Part shown: in pieces, positions 36,805-44,964 of the stretch
Layout: every line of letters begins with the position of its first letter
Numbering within the stretch: position 1 is the stretch's first letter
From: Nocardioides sp. Root240
GTDB taxonomy: Bacteria; Actinomycetota; Actinomycetes; Propionibacteriales; Nocardioidaceae
Direction of reading: 5' to 3'
DNA: 64,000 nt
NCBI RefSeq assembly: GCF_001428825.1
Contig: NZ_LMIT01000009.1
Span: forward strand, 171,475 to 235,474
The notes under the pieces: model-generated
The model's database searches: none
Told to the model about the DNA's origin: nothing
Seen by the model: the letters and a program-made list of their open reading frames with translations, nothing else
Made by a program: the position numbers and the translations under genes

Positions 36805-37457
36805 TGCGCCTGGGCCACCAACGCTTCCTGCGGCCGGGGGGAGCGGCGGGTGCCGCTGTCGCTGTCGGTAGCAGAGGGCGCACGAGGTGTGCCGAGGCTG
36901 GGCACGGCCGGCACGCTCGGGCTCAGAACGTGACCGAGTCCCGACGGTTCGGGAACCGTCGGGACGTCGGGAAGATTCGGCAGTGTCGGGAGCTCCGGCA
37001 GCTCCACCTGTCCGGGTGGATCGCCTCGCGGCGGCACCGACGAGGGAGCGCCGGACGGGGCGTGCGAGCCGGAGGTCGGGCCGGCCGGCGAGGGCGGCCC
37101 GTCGGTCCCGTCACCCGCCGAGCCCGACGGATCGGGCTCGCCGGGTGACGCCGGGGCGTCCGAAGATGGGGTTCGGACCTCCCCGGGTTGTGGGTCGGTC
37201 GGCTGTTGCGTCACGCGCTCCTCCGGGCGGAACGGGGACTCCGTTCCGGGCAGGGCGCCCGCTGCCCACGAGGTCGCTCCGACGGCGATCGCACCCCCCA
37301 GCACAATCGCAAGCCGTGCACCAGCCGACCGACCCGGTCGCGTGGCCGGCGCGGTCGAGCCGGAGCTCAGCTGCGTCAGCTGCGCGAGCAGCACCGGATC
37401 CGGATCAGCGGGGCGCACCTCGGCACGCAGCGTCTCGATCCAGTCCGGACGGGTCAT
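36801..37457 (-). CDS. Single-span membrane protein, putative anti-sigma factor (first module)
   Basis: A 218-residue protein with a short cytoplasmic part (about 1-48, DPDPVLLAQLTQL), one transmembrane segment (about 49-68, ending SWAAGA) and a Pro/Ser/Gly-rich outside tail containing a short ELPTLPNLPDVPTVPEP run. It is the first gene of the unit and is translationally coupled to the ECF sigma gene. Paralogue of the product of 35466-36170 over the N-terminal and membrane parts. Function as anti-sigma factor is inferred from layout. Confidence 0.72.
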   Translation of the reverse strand: MTRPDWIETLRAEVRPADPDPVLLAQLTQLSSGSTAPATRPGRSAGARLAIVLGGAIAVGATSWAAGALPGTESPFRPEERVTQQPTDPQPGEVRTPSSDAPASPGEPDPSGSAGDGTDGPPSPAGPTSGSHAPSGAPSSVPPRGDPPGQVELPELPTLPNLPDVPTVPEPSGLGHVLSPSVPAVPSLGTPRAPSATDSDSGTRRSPRPQEALVAQAQ

Positions 37458-37526
37458 CAGTTCTCTCTCGAGTTCGATCCGTCGTGACCGGGCCCGGGCA
37501 CGACGGGGAGGGTGTCCCCTCGTGCT

Positions 37527-37559
37527 GTACCTGTCACGGGGTCGGCGTGCCGTTACATC
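37527..37559 (-). promoter_or_regulatory. ECF-type promoter, module 1
   Basis: On the minus strand: GATGTAAC, 18 bases, CAGGTAC, ending about 70 bases before the start codon. It matches the module 2 promoter block for block. Confidence 0.6.
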
Positions 37560-37574
37560 GTGGCCGAAAAAACT

Positions 37575-37970
37575 TCAGCCCGGGGTGTTGATCATGAAGT
37601 TCGCGGCGTGCGTGACGTACGCCCAGAACTGCGCGTCCTGCTCGGGAGTGAGCTCCACGCTGTCCAGCCCGGCCCGGAAGTGGCCGAGCCAGCGGTCCCG
37701 CGCGTCGGTGTCGACCGAGAAGGGCGCGTGTCGCATCCGCAACCGCGGGTGGCCGCGCTGCTCGGAGTACGTCGTCGGGCCGCCCCAGTACTGGACGAGG
37801 AACAGCAGGAAGCGCTCCTCGGCCGGGCCGAGGTCCTCCTCGGGATACATCGGCCGCAGCACCTCGTCCTGCGCGACGCCCTCGTAGAACCTCGCCACGA
37901 TGCGCCGGAAGGTCTCCAGGCCGCCGATCTCCTCGAAGAAGGTGGTCTCGTCGCCCGTCGGGGTGGTCAC
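37575..37970 (-). CDS. glbO: Group II truncated hemoglobin GlbO
   Basis: A 131-residue truncated globin (2-on-2 fold) that binds heme and O2. It carries the group II/TrHbO pattern: FYEGVAQDEVLRPMYPEEDL, QYWGGPTTYSEQRGHPRLRMRHAPF with the conserved Trp of helix G and the proximal His. The GTG start gives the usual GlbO length; the frame continues upstream into the MscS gene but without family similarity. It lies seven bases after the MscS stop and is likely cotranscribed with it. Confidence 0.92.
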   Translation of the reverse strand: MTTPTGDETTFFEEIGGLETFRRIVARFYEGVAQDEVLRPMYPEEDLGPAEERFLLFLVQYWGGPTTYSEQRGHPRLRMRHAPFSVDTDARDRWLGHFRAGLDSVELTPEQDAQFWAYVTHAANFMINTPG

Positions 37971-37977
37971 GCAGCCA

Positions 37978-38976
37978 TCATCCCTCGTCGCCCGTGGCGG
38001 CCGGCGGGGGAGGGGCGTCATGGGCCCGCTTGTCCTCGCGGTGCCACACGACCCGCTGCTGGAACGGGATCTCGATGCCCTCGTGGTCGAAGCGGGCCTT
38101 GATCCGCTGGCGCAGCGCCCGGGCGACCGCCCACTGCTCCAGCGGGGCGGTCTTCACCATCACCCGGATCGTCACCGAGTCGGGCGCGAGCATCTCCACG
38201 CCGGTGACCTCGGGCTCCTCGATGATCAGGCCGTTGAACTCCTCGTCCTCCCACAGGTCGTGGGCGACCTCGCGCAGGACCCGCTGCACGCGGGCCAGGT
38301 CCTCGCCGTACCCGACACCGACGTCGACCACCGCGCGCGACCAGTTCTGGCTCTTGTTGCCGACCCGGACGATCTCGCCGTTGGGGACGTACCAGACGGT
38401 GCCGTTGATGTCGCGCAGCCGCGTCATCCGCAGCGTGACGGCCTCGACGGTGCCGTTGGCCTCTCCGACGTCGACCACGTCGCCCACGCCGTACTGGTCC
38501 TCGATGAAGACGAAGATGCCGGCGAGGAAGTCCTTGACCAGCGACTGGGCGCCGAAGCCGAGCGCGATGCCGATGATGCCGGCGCTGGCGATGATCGGGG
38601 CGATGTCGACGCCGATCTCGCTGAGCACCATCGTGCCGATGACGGCGAAGAGGACGAACGTGATGATGCTCTTGAGCAGCCCGGCCATGGTGGCCGCCCG
38701 CTGCTTGCGGCGCGCGGCCACGGCGGACTCGACCCGCTCGGGCAGCACGCCGTGCTCGGCGCGGTGGGCGATCCGGTCGACGACGCGGTGCAGCAGCCAG
38801 CGGGCCACGAGGCCGAGCAGGACCAGGCCGATGACGGCCAGCGGCTTGCCGATCAGCACGTCGGACCACTCCGCGAGCCGGCGGTTGCCGCTGACGTCCC
38901 AGGTCAGCTCGCACACCTGCTCGCCGTCGGCGCAGGGGCTGACCGCGTCGCTTGCTGTGAGGAGGAGCGAAAGCAT
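37978..38976 (-). CDS. Small-conductance mechanosensitive channel (MscS family)
   Basis: A 332-residue MscS-type channel: three to four transmembrane segments between about 40 and 150, pore-lining helix IIASAGIIGIALGFGAQSLVKDFLAG with the Gly/Ala pattern, then the beta domain (FIEDQYGVGDVVDVGEANGTVEAVTLR) and the alpha/beta C-terminal domain. Opens on membrane tension to release solutes in osmotic downshock. The ATG was chosen at the start of the first hydrophobic segment. Confidence 0.9.
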   Translation of the reverse strand: MLSLLLTASDAVSPCADGEQVCELTWDVSGNRRLAEWSDVLIGKPLAVIGLVLLGLVARWLLHRVVDRIAHRAEHGVLPERVESAVAARRKQRAATMAGLLKSIITFVLFAVIGTMVLSEIGVDIAPIIASAGIIGIALGFGAQSLVKDFLAGIFVFIEDQYGVGDVVDVGEANGTVEAVTLRMTRLRDINGTVWYVPNGEIVRVGNKSQNWSRAVVDVGVGYGEDLARVQRVLREVAHDLWEDEEFNGLIIEEPEVTGVEMLAPDSVTIRVMVKTAPLEQWAVARALRQRIKARFDHEGIEIPFQQRVVWHREDKRAHDAPPPPAATGDEG

Positions 38977-39046
38977 CCGGACAGTCTCCCAAACCGCCGG
39001 TGACCGGTTCGCGGCCACCTCCTGCCCCCGGACGGCCCGGTGCGGA

Positions 39047-39052
39047 TATCCT
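39047..39052 (+). promoter_or_regulatory. -10 element, leaderless start
   Basis: TATCCT six bases before the GTG at 39059. Confidence 0.45.
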
Positions 39053-39058
39053 CCTCCC

Positions 39059-39427
39059 GTGACCAGCACTGTTGTTCGACGTCTCCTCACCCTGTGCTCC
39101 CTCCTCGGGGTGAGCGCGCTGCTCGTCGTGGCCGGCGCAGGTGCGGCCTCCGCCGACACCCCCGAGCCCCGTCCGGGCAGCTGGGAGCCGAAGCCGGACG
39201 TCGACGTGCTGCACGCGTTCCTCGTCCTGGGCGGCATCCCGCTGCTGGTGTTCGTGGTCATCACGCTGCTCTACGTCGCCCCGGCGCTCGCGCGCGGTGC
39301 CGACCTGAGCCCCAACGCCCTCGAGCCCGAGAACCAGTGGCTCGGCGGCCCGCGCAAGGCCGCCGGCGAGCTGGCCGCGCCGGACTCCGAGGACTCCAGG
39401 GCCGGCGGCGCCGGCGGCAGCTGGTAG
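39059..39427 (+). CDS. Small membrane protein with signal peptide
   Basis: A 122-residue protein with a signal-like N-terminus (TLCSLLGVSALLVVAGAGAASA), a short Pro-rich outside stretch and a second hydrophobic segment near 53-75, then a cytoplasmic Glu/Asp/Gly-rich tail. No family recognised with certainty; it is followed after nine bases by the DUF5130 gene, and the two probably form an operon. Confidence 0.7.
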   Translation: MTSTVVRRLLTLCSLLGVSALLVVAGAGAASADTPEPRPGSWEPKPDVDVLHAFLVLGGIPLLVFVVITLLYVAPALARGADLSPNALEPENQWLGGPRKAAGELAAPDSEDSRAGGAGGSW

Positions 39428-39436
39428 TCCGCGACC

Positions 39437-39796
39437 ATGAGCACCACTGCCCTCAACGCGACCGAGCGCGCCGCGCTCGACGTCACCATCCGCAACGCCG
39501 AGCAGGCCTGCCGTGCGGAGATCTCGGTCTTCGTCGGCGCCGCCTCCGGCGAGCCGCGGGAGTTCGCGACCAGCCTCCACAACACGCTGGTCCTGCCCGC
39601 GCGCAGCGTGCTGGTGATGGTCGACCCCGACCGGCGCCTCGTCGAGATCGTCACCGGCGGTCACGTCCGTGAGCGGCTCACCGACGACGAGTCGGCGCAG
39701 GCCGTCGCCGCAATGACCGAGCGCTTCGCCAAGGGCGACCTCGCCGGCGGCCTCAGCCGCGGCATCGAGCTGCTCGGGGAGCTCGCCCGCGACTGA
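39437..39796 (+). CDS. DUF5130 / TPM-like protein
   Basis: A 119-residue protein matching the actinobacterial DUF5130 type, related to the TPM phosphatase-like fold: AEISVFVGA, RSVLVMVDPDRRLVEIVTG and ERLTDDESAQAVAAM. No signal peptide. Function unknown. Ends at a strong bidirectional terminator facing pepN. Confidence 0.72.
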   Translation: MSTTALNATERAALDVTIRNAEQACRAEISVFVGAASGEPREFATSLHNTLVLPARSVLVMVDPDRRLVEIVTGGHVRERLTDDESAQAVAAMTERFAKGDLAGGLSRGIELLGELARD

Positions 39797-39824
39797 GCGC
39801 TGCGCGCACCACCTGGACCACGCG

Positions 39825-39858
39825 AACGGCCCGGCACCCCGAGGGGTGCCGGGCCGTT
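39825..39858. terminator. Strong bidirectional terminator
   Basis: AACGGCCCGGCACCC pairs with GGGTGCCGGGCCGTT, a perfect 15-bp stem around CGAG, between convergent genes. AA at one end and TT at the other give short T-tracts in both directions. Confidence 0.85.
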
Positions 39859-39884
39859 GCGGTCCCCGGAGGAGTACCTCAGGA

Positions 39885-42452
39885 CTACCTCGCGTCGGCA
39901 GCCTGGGCGGCCAGCGCGCGGGCGACGTCGGCCCGTCCCTCGCGCACGTAGCGCAGCGCGCCCGGGTTGGTGCTGTCGGCGTTCGCCGCCAGCCAGGCGT
40001 CGACGGTGTCGAGCGTGGTCTGCGTGGCGATCAGGCGCGGGAAGATGAACTCCAGCGCGACCGACGCCTTGTGGGCGCCCAGCCGCTCCCAGGTGCCGGC
40101 GACCTCGTCGAGGTACGTCGCGACGTACGGCGCGAGGACGTCCTCCTGGCCGGCCTGCCAGAAGGCGAGGACGACGCTGCGCTGGGTCTCGTTGGGGACC
40201 GACGGGTCGAGGAGCGCCTGGGTCCAGGCGCGCTCCTTGGCCTCGGGGGTGCCCATCGCGGCCCGTGCGGCAGCGGACTTCTCCTGGCCGGAGATGGTGT
40301 TGTCCTGGGCCAGCTCGGCGTCGATCCGGGTGTCGTCGGCGCGCCCGACGCGCGCCAGGGCGGTCAGCAGGCCCCACCGCAGGTCCTGGTCGATGGCCAG
40401 GCCCTCGAGGACCAGCGAGCCGTCGAGGAGCGCCTCGACCTCGGCCACGGCCTCGTCGCTGCGCGCCGCCGAGGCGAACGCGCGGGCGAAGGTGAGCTGG
40501 TGGTCGGTGCCCGGGGCAGCCGACTCCAGCAGTGCCCGCAGGCCCTGCTCCCAGCGGGCCGCGAGGGCCGGCCGGGCCGCGGGGTTGCTGTAGAGCGTGA
40601 CCGCCTGGGCGGCGTACACCGGGATCCGGCTGACGCCCCAGGCGTCGGTCTCCTGGCCGATGTTGCCGAGTACCAGCTCGACGTAGTCGGTCGCGGCGAG
40701 CTCGGCGTCGCGGGTCATGTCCCAGGCGGCGCTCCAGATCAGCGCGCGGGCGAGCGAGTCGTCCACGTCGGAGAGGCGGGCCACCGCGGTCGCGCGGGAG
40801 CGCTCGTCGAGGCGGATCTTGGCGAAGGCCAGGTCGTTGTCGTTGAGCAGCAGCAGCTCGGGCTGGGCCCTGCCGACCAGCTCGGCGAGCTCGGTGCGAG
40901 CGCCCTCCACGTCGACCTCGACGTAGTCGGTGCGGACCAGACGGCCCTCCGCGGTGTTGTAGAAGCCGACGCCGACCCGGTGCCGCCGCAGCGTCGGGTG
41001 CTCCGCGGGCGCGGTCTGGTTGATCGCGAACGAGGCGTAGGTGCCCTCCGGGGTCAGCTCGAAGGCGGGGGAGAGGGTGTTGGTGCCGGCCGTCTGCAGC
41101 CACTCCTGCGCCCAGCCGGTGAGCTCGCGGCCGGAGGCCTTCTCGAGCGCGGTCAGCAGGTCGGAGAACTCGGTGTTCGAGAACTCGTGGTCGTGGAAGT
41201 ACTGCTTGAGCCCGGCCAGGAACGGGTCGAGACCGACCCACGCGACGAGCTGCTTGAGCACCGACGCGCCCTTGGCGTAGGTGATCATGTCGAAGTTGAC
41301 CTCGACCGCGTGCAGGTCGAAGTTGTCGGCGGCGATCGGGTGCGTCGAGGGCAGCGAGTCGGCGCGGTAGCCGGTCTGCTTGCGGGCGTTGGTGAAGCCC
41401 GTCCAGGCGTCGTCGTACGACGTCGCGAGCGCCTCGGCGTGGTAGCAGGCCCACTCCGCGAACGACTCGTTGAGCCACAGGTCGTCCCACCACTTCATGG
41501 TCACGAGGTCGCCGAACCACATGTGGGCCATCTCGTGCAGGATCACCGAGGCGCGGAACTCGTAGAACGAGCGCGGCTGGCGGGAGCGGGGGAGGTACTC
41601 GTCGCGCAGGGTCACGCAGCCGGCGTTCTCCATCGCGCCCATGTTGTACTCCGGCACGTAGAGCTGGTCGTACTTGCCGAACGGGTAGGGGTAGCCGAAG
41701 GCGTCCTCGAAGAACTCAAAGCCCTGCTTGGTCAGGGTGACGATCTCCTCGCGGTCGCGCTCGAGGTACTCCTTGAGCGACTGGCGGGAGTAGTGGCCGA
41801 GCGGGATCGTGCCGTACGTGCCCTCGTAGACGTCCTGGACCTCGTAGTAGTCGCCCGCGACCACCGCGGTGATGTACGTCGACATGGGCTTGGTCGCGGG
41901 GAAGGCCCATAGCGCCACGCCGTCGCTCACCGGCGTCGGCTCGGGGGTGGCGGCGTTCGAGACGACCTTCCAGTGCGCGGGAGCGGTCACGTTGAACGTG
42001 AACGGCGCCTTGAGGTCGGGCTGCTCGAAGGTGGTGTAGACGCGGCGGGCGTCCGGCACCTCGAACTGCGAGTAGAGGTAGACCCGGTCGTCAGCCGGGT
42101 CGACGAAGTGGTGCAGGCCCTCGCCGGTGTGGGAGTAGGTGCAGTCGGCGCGGACGACCAGGACGTTGTCGGCCTGGAGGTCGGGCAGCGCGATGCGGCT
42201 GTCGGCGTACGCCGTGGCGGGGTCGAGCGCGACGCCGTTGAGCGTGATCTCGTGGATCGTCGCGTCGACCAGGTCGGCGAACGTGCTCGCGCCGGGCTGG
42301 CGACAGGTGAAGGTCAGTGTGGTGGTCGATCCGAAGGTCTCGACGCCGGCGCGGGTCGCGTCGCTGAGGTCGAGGTCGATGACGTACGAGATCACGTCGA
42401 CGAGGGCGGCGCGGGTGGCCGCCTCGTCGCGGGTGAGGTTGGTGCCGGGCAT
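39885..42452 (-). CDS. pepN: Aminopeptidase N (M1)
   Basis: An 855-residue gluzincin removing N-terminal residues from peptides. It has the substrate-anchoring GAMEN motif (MGAMENAG), zinc site HEMAHMW (His305/His309) and the third ligand Glu in WLNESFAEW 19 residues on, followed by the ERAP1-like C-terminal helical domain. The ATG at 42452 is preferred over one three codons earlier since AAGG then has normal spacing. Confidence 0.95.
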   Translation of the reverse strand: MPGTNLTRDEAATRAALVDVISYVIDLDLSDATRAGVETFGSTTTLTFTCRQPGASTFADLVDATIHEITLNGVALDPATAYADSRIALPDLQADNVLVVRADCTYSHTGEGLHHFVDPADDRVYLYSQFEVPDARRVYTTFEQPDLKAPFTFNVTAPAHWKVVSNAATPEPTPVSDGVALWAFPATKPMSTYITAVVAGDYYEVQDVYEGTYGTIPLGHYSRQSLKEYLERDREEIVTLTKQGFEFFEDAFGYPYPFGKYDQLYVPEYNMGAMENAGCVTLRDEYLPRSRQPRSFYEFRASVILHEMAHMWFGDLVTMKWWDDLWLNESFAEWACYHAEALATSYDDAWTGFTNARKQTGYRADSLPSTHPIAADNFDLHAVEVNFDMITYAKGASVLKQLVAWVGLDPFLAGLKQYFHDHEFSNTEFSDLLTALEKASGRELTGWAQEWLQTAGTNTLSPAFELTPEGTYASFAINQTAPAEHPTLRRHRVGVGFYNTAEGRLVRTDYVEVDVEGARTELAELVGRAQPELLLLNDNDLAFAKIRLDERSRATAVARLSDVDDSLARALIWSAAWDMTRDAELAATDYVELVLGNIGQETDAWGVSRIPVYAAQAVTLYSNPAARPALAARWEQGLRALLESAAPGTDHQLTFARAFASAARSDEAVAEVEALLDGSLVLEGLAIDQDLRWGLLTALARVGRADDTRIDAELAQDNTISGQEKSAAARAAMGTPEAKERAWTQALLDPSVPNETQRSVVLAFWQAGQEDVLAPYVATYLDEVAGTWERLGAHKASVALEFIFPRLIATQTTLDTVDAWLAANADSTNPGALRYVREGRADVARALAAQAADAR

Positions 42453-42603
42453 GGCGCCCATCCTTGCACCAGGGGCACATTGTCTGACAACTCGCGGCAG
42501 CGAGGGCGAATGACAACGGTGTAACTTCCGAAAGTCAACGCGACACGCCAGTGAACCGTGAGTTTTTCGGGGTTTTTGTTGCGTTCTGGGGCTCGTGTGC
42601 CCG

Positions 42604-44244
42604 ATGGTGTTCGTCATGCGCAACCGGACCGTGGTCATGCGCTGGGGGACGTCCGTCGCCGCCAGCGCCCTGTTCGCGACCCTCCTGGTCGCGGTCGGCA
42701 TCGCGGTTCGCGTCGAGGCACCGATGACCCGATCGGCAGGGGTCACCGATCTCTGCAGTGGTTGGAGCGGGTGCAACAGCGCCGGCTACTCCGACGCCGG
42801 GTACGGCGCCGTGAGCGGCCGGATGTACTGGAACATGTACTCGGGCCACAACTGCACCAACTACGTCGCCTACCGGATGATCAAGGCCGGCATGTCGACC
42901 ACGCGTCCCTGGGTCGGGGGTGGCAATGCGAGCGAGTGGGGCTTGCAGATGAAGAACATCACCGACCAGGTCCCCAACGTCGGAGCCGTCGCCTGGTGGG
43001 GGCGCTACAGCAACGGCAGCGGCTCGGCCGGACACGTCGGGTACGTCGAGAAGGTCGTCTCCCCGACCGAGATCATCATCTCGATGGACAGCTGGGGCGG
43101 CACCTTCCACTGGCGCCGGATCACCAAGGACAGCGGTCGGTGGCCGACCGGCTTCATCCACTTCGTCGACAAGACCCTGACCCCGAAGGCCGCGCCGGCG
43201 ATCACCGGCAAGCCCGCCGTGGGCCAGACGCTGACCACGTCCAACGGCACGTGGGTCGGCGCGCCGACCAGCTACACCTACGAGTGGTTCGCCGACGGCA
43301 GGACGACCGGGGTGCGGACCAGGACCTACGTGCCGAAGGGCGCGGACCGCGAGAAGAAGATCACCGTCAAGGTGCAGGCGGCCCGGTCCGGCTTCACCCC
43401 GGCGACCCAGGTGTCGGCTCCGACGGCCGCGGTCGTCCCCGGCACCTTCGCCCTCCAGGCGACGCCGACCGTCGACGGGACCCTCTTCGTCGACGACGTG
43501 CTGACCGCGCAGCCCGGCACCTGGAGCCCGGAGCCGCAGGCGATGGCCTGGCGCTGGTACGCCGACGGCAAGCGGATCGTCAACGCCACCGAGACGCTGA
43601 CACTGACGCAGGACCTCGTCGGGCGCGAGATCAGCGTGGTCGCCGTCGCCCGCCGCGCCGGCTACACCGCCGCCAGCGGTCCGCGCGTGGTCGCGGGCAA
43701 GGTCATGGTCGGCACGATCGAGACCAGCCGCGCGTTCGCGGTGCTCGGGAGACGGACCATCGGGGAGACGCTCACGGTCCGCTCGGGGGTCTTCACGCCG
43801 GCGGACGCCACGCCGTCGTACCAGTGGCTGCGCGACGGCGTCCCGATCGAAGGTGCGGTGGCGCCGACGTACCGGCTCGGGGACGACGACGTCGCCTCCC
43901 GGATCTCGGTCCAGGTCAACCTGACGCGCAAGAACTACGTTCCGCTGAGCTCGACGGCCACGACGAACGGCCCCGTGCGCAGCCGCGCCTGGATCCAGGT
44001 CGGCGCCGCCTCGCGTGGAGGCAAGGCGATCGTCAACGTCGATGTCACGGCCCGGGGAATGGCGCCGGTCACGGGACGTGTCCGGATCGGCATCGGCAGC
44101 TGGATGCGCACGGTCACCCTGGTCGACGGCAAGGCGTCGGTGAAGGTGGCGCGCACGCCGGGCGTCTGGAACGTCGCCGTCCGCTTCCTCGGCAACGCCA
44201 TCGTCCCCACAGCCCTGCGGACGACGACGGTGAGGGTTCGCTGA
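42604..44244 (+). CDS. Secreted CHAP-domain cell-wall hydrolase with Ig-like repeats
   Basis: About 546 residues; starts at 42595, 42604 or 42616 are all possible. A signal segment or membrane anchor (GTSVAASALFATLLVAVGIAV) is followed by a CHAP domain at about 60-195 with catalytic Cys in SGHNCTNYVAYRM and His in AGHVGYVEKV. CHAP enzymes cut peptidoglycan peptides or amide bonds. Then come three Ig-like repeats of about 85 residues (each with GQTL/DVLT/GETL, GTW or similar, and YEW/WRW/YQW) and a C-terminal beta domain. The repeats probably anchor or space the enzyme in the wall. Confidence 0.8.
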   Translation: MVFVMRNRTVVMRWGTSVAASALFATLLVAVGIAVRVEAPMTRSAGVTDLCSGWSGCNSAGYSDAGYGAVSGRMYWNMYSGHNCTNYVAYRMIKAGMSTTRPWVGGGNASEWGLQMKNITDQVPNVGAVAWWGRYSNGSGSAGHVGYVEKVVSPTEIIISMDSWGGTFHWRRITKDSGRWPTGFIHFVDKTLTPKAAPAITGKPAVGQTLTTSNGTWVGAPTSYTYEWFADGRTTGVRTRTYVPKGADREKKITVKVQAARSGFTPATQVSAPTAAVVPGTFALQATPTVDGTLFVDDVLTAQPGTWSPEPQAMAWRWYADGKRIVNATETLTLTQDLVGREISVVAVARRAGYTAASGPRVVAGKVMVGTIETSRAFAVLGRRTIGETLTVRSGVFTPADATPSYQWLRDGVPIEGAVAPTYRLGDDDVASRISVQVNLTRKNYVPLSSTATTNGPVRSRAWIQVGAASRGGKAIVNVDVTARGMAPVTGRVRIGIGSWMRTVTLVDGKASVKVARTPGVWNVAVRFLGNAIVPTALRTTTVRVR

Positions 44245-44284
44245 TCTGAGGAATGCTGCGCGGGCGGGCGCGGTTGCAGTCTGC

Positions 44285-44917
44285 ATGACGACCCCCACGC
44301 CCAACCGCGCCGACCTCTGGTTCGACCCGCTCTGCCCGTTCGCCTGGATCACGTCCCGCTGGATCCTCGAGGTCGAGGAGGTCCGTGACATCGAGGTGCA
44401 CTGGCACGTGATGTCGCTGGCCTACCTCAACAAGGACCGCGACATCCCGGACGCCTACCGCGAGATGCTGGCGCCCGCGTGGGGCCCGGTGCGGGTGCTG
44501 GTCGCCGCCCAGCAGCAGTACGGCGACAAGGTCCTGCGTCCGATGTACGACGCCTTCGGCCAGCGGATCCACCTCGAGGGCCGCAAGCTGCACGAGCAGC
44601 CCGACGGCGGCCTCGCGCTGATCGCCGAGGTGCTCGAGGAGACCGGCCTCGACCCCACCCTGATCGAGGCGGCGACCGACCCGTCGTACGACGACGCCGT
44701 GGCGCGCTCGCACCACGAGGGCATGGACGCGGTCGGCGACGACGTCGGCACGCCCACGATCCACGTCAACGGCACCGCCTTCTTCGGCCCGGTGCTCTCG
44801 AAGATCCCGCGCGGCGAGGACGCCGGACGGCTCTGGGACGGCACGGCCGCGGTCGCGTCCTTCCCCTACTTCTACGAGCTGAAGCGCTCGCGCACCGGGG
44901 ACCTCGACTTCTCCTGA
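44285..44917 (+). CDS. DsbA-fold oxidoreductase, Rv2466c-like, lacking the second active-site Cys
   Basis: A 210-residue thioredoxin/DsbA-fold protein strongly resembling the mycothiol-dependent reductase Rv2466c of M. tuberculosis: [32 protein letters not shown] and [13 protein letters not shown]. Where Rv2466c has CPWC, this has CPFA: Cys17 is kept, the second Cys is Ala20. It could still work by a monothiol mechanism with mycothiol. It precedes metG in the same direction but metG has its own promoter. Confidence 0.85.
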   Translation: MTTPTPNRADLWFDPLCPFAWITSRWILEVEEVRDIEVHWHVMSLAYLNKDRDIPDAYREMLAPAWGPVRVLVAAQQQYGDKVLRPMYDAFGQRIHLEGRKLHEQPDGGLALIAEVLEETGLDPTLIEAATDPSYDDAVARSHHEGMDAVGDDVGTPTIHVNGTAFFGPVLSKIPRGEDAGRLWDGTAAVASFPYFYELKRSRTGDLDFS

Positions 44918-44951
44918 CGGAACTGGGTCGGCAGCGGGAAGGCCGGGTCAA

Positions 44952-44957
44952 TAGGAT
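44952..44957 (+). promoter_or_regulatory. -10 element of metG, leaderless start
   Basis: TAGGAT seven bases before the ATG. Confidence 0.55.
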
Positions 44958-44964
44958 CCTTCCC

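Noticed and set aside
42520..42545. TGTAAC upstream of the CHAP gene as a third copy of the ECF promoter motif
   Set aside because: The -35-like block is present but the second block at the right spacing reads CACGCCA, not CANGTAC, so the match is too weak.
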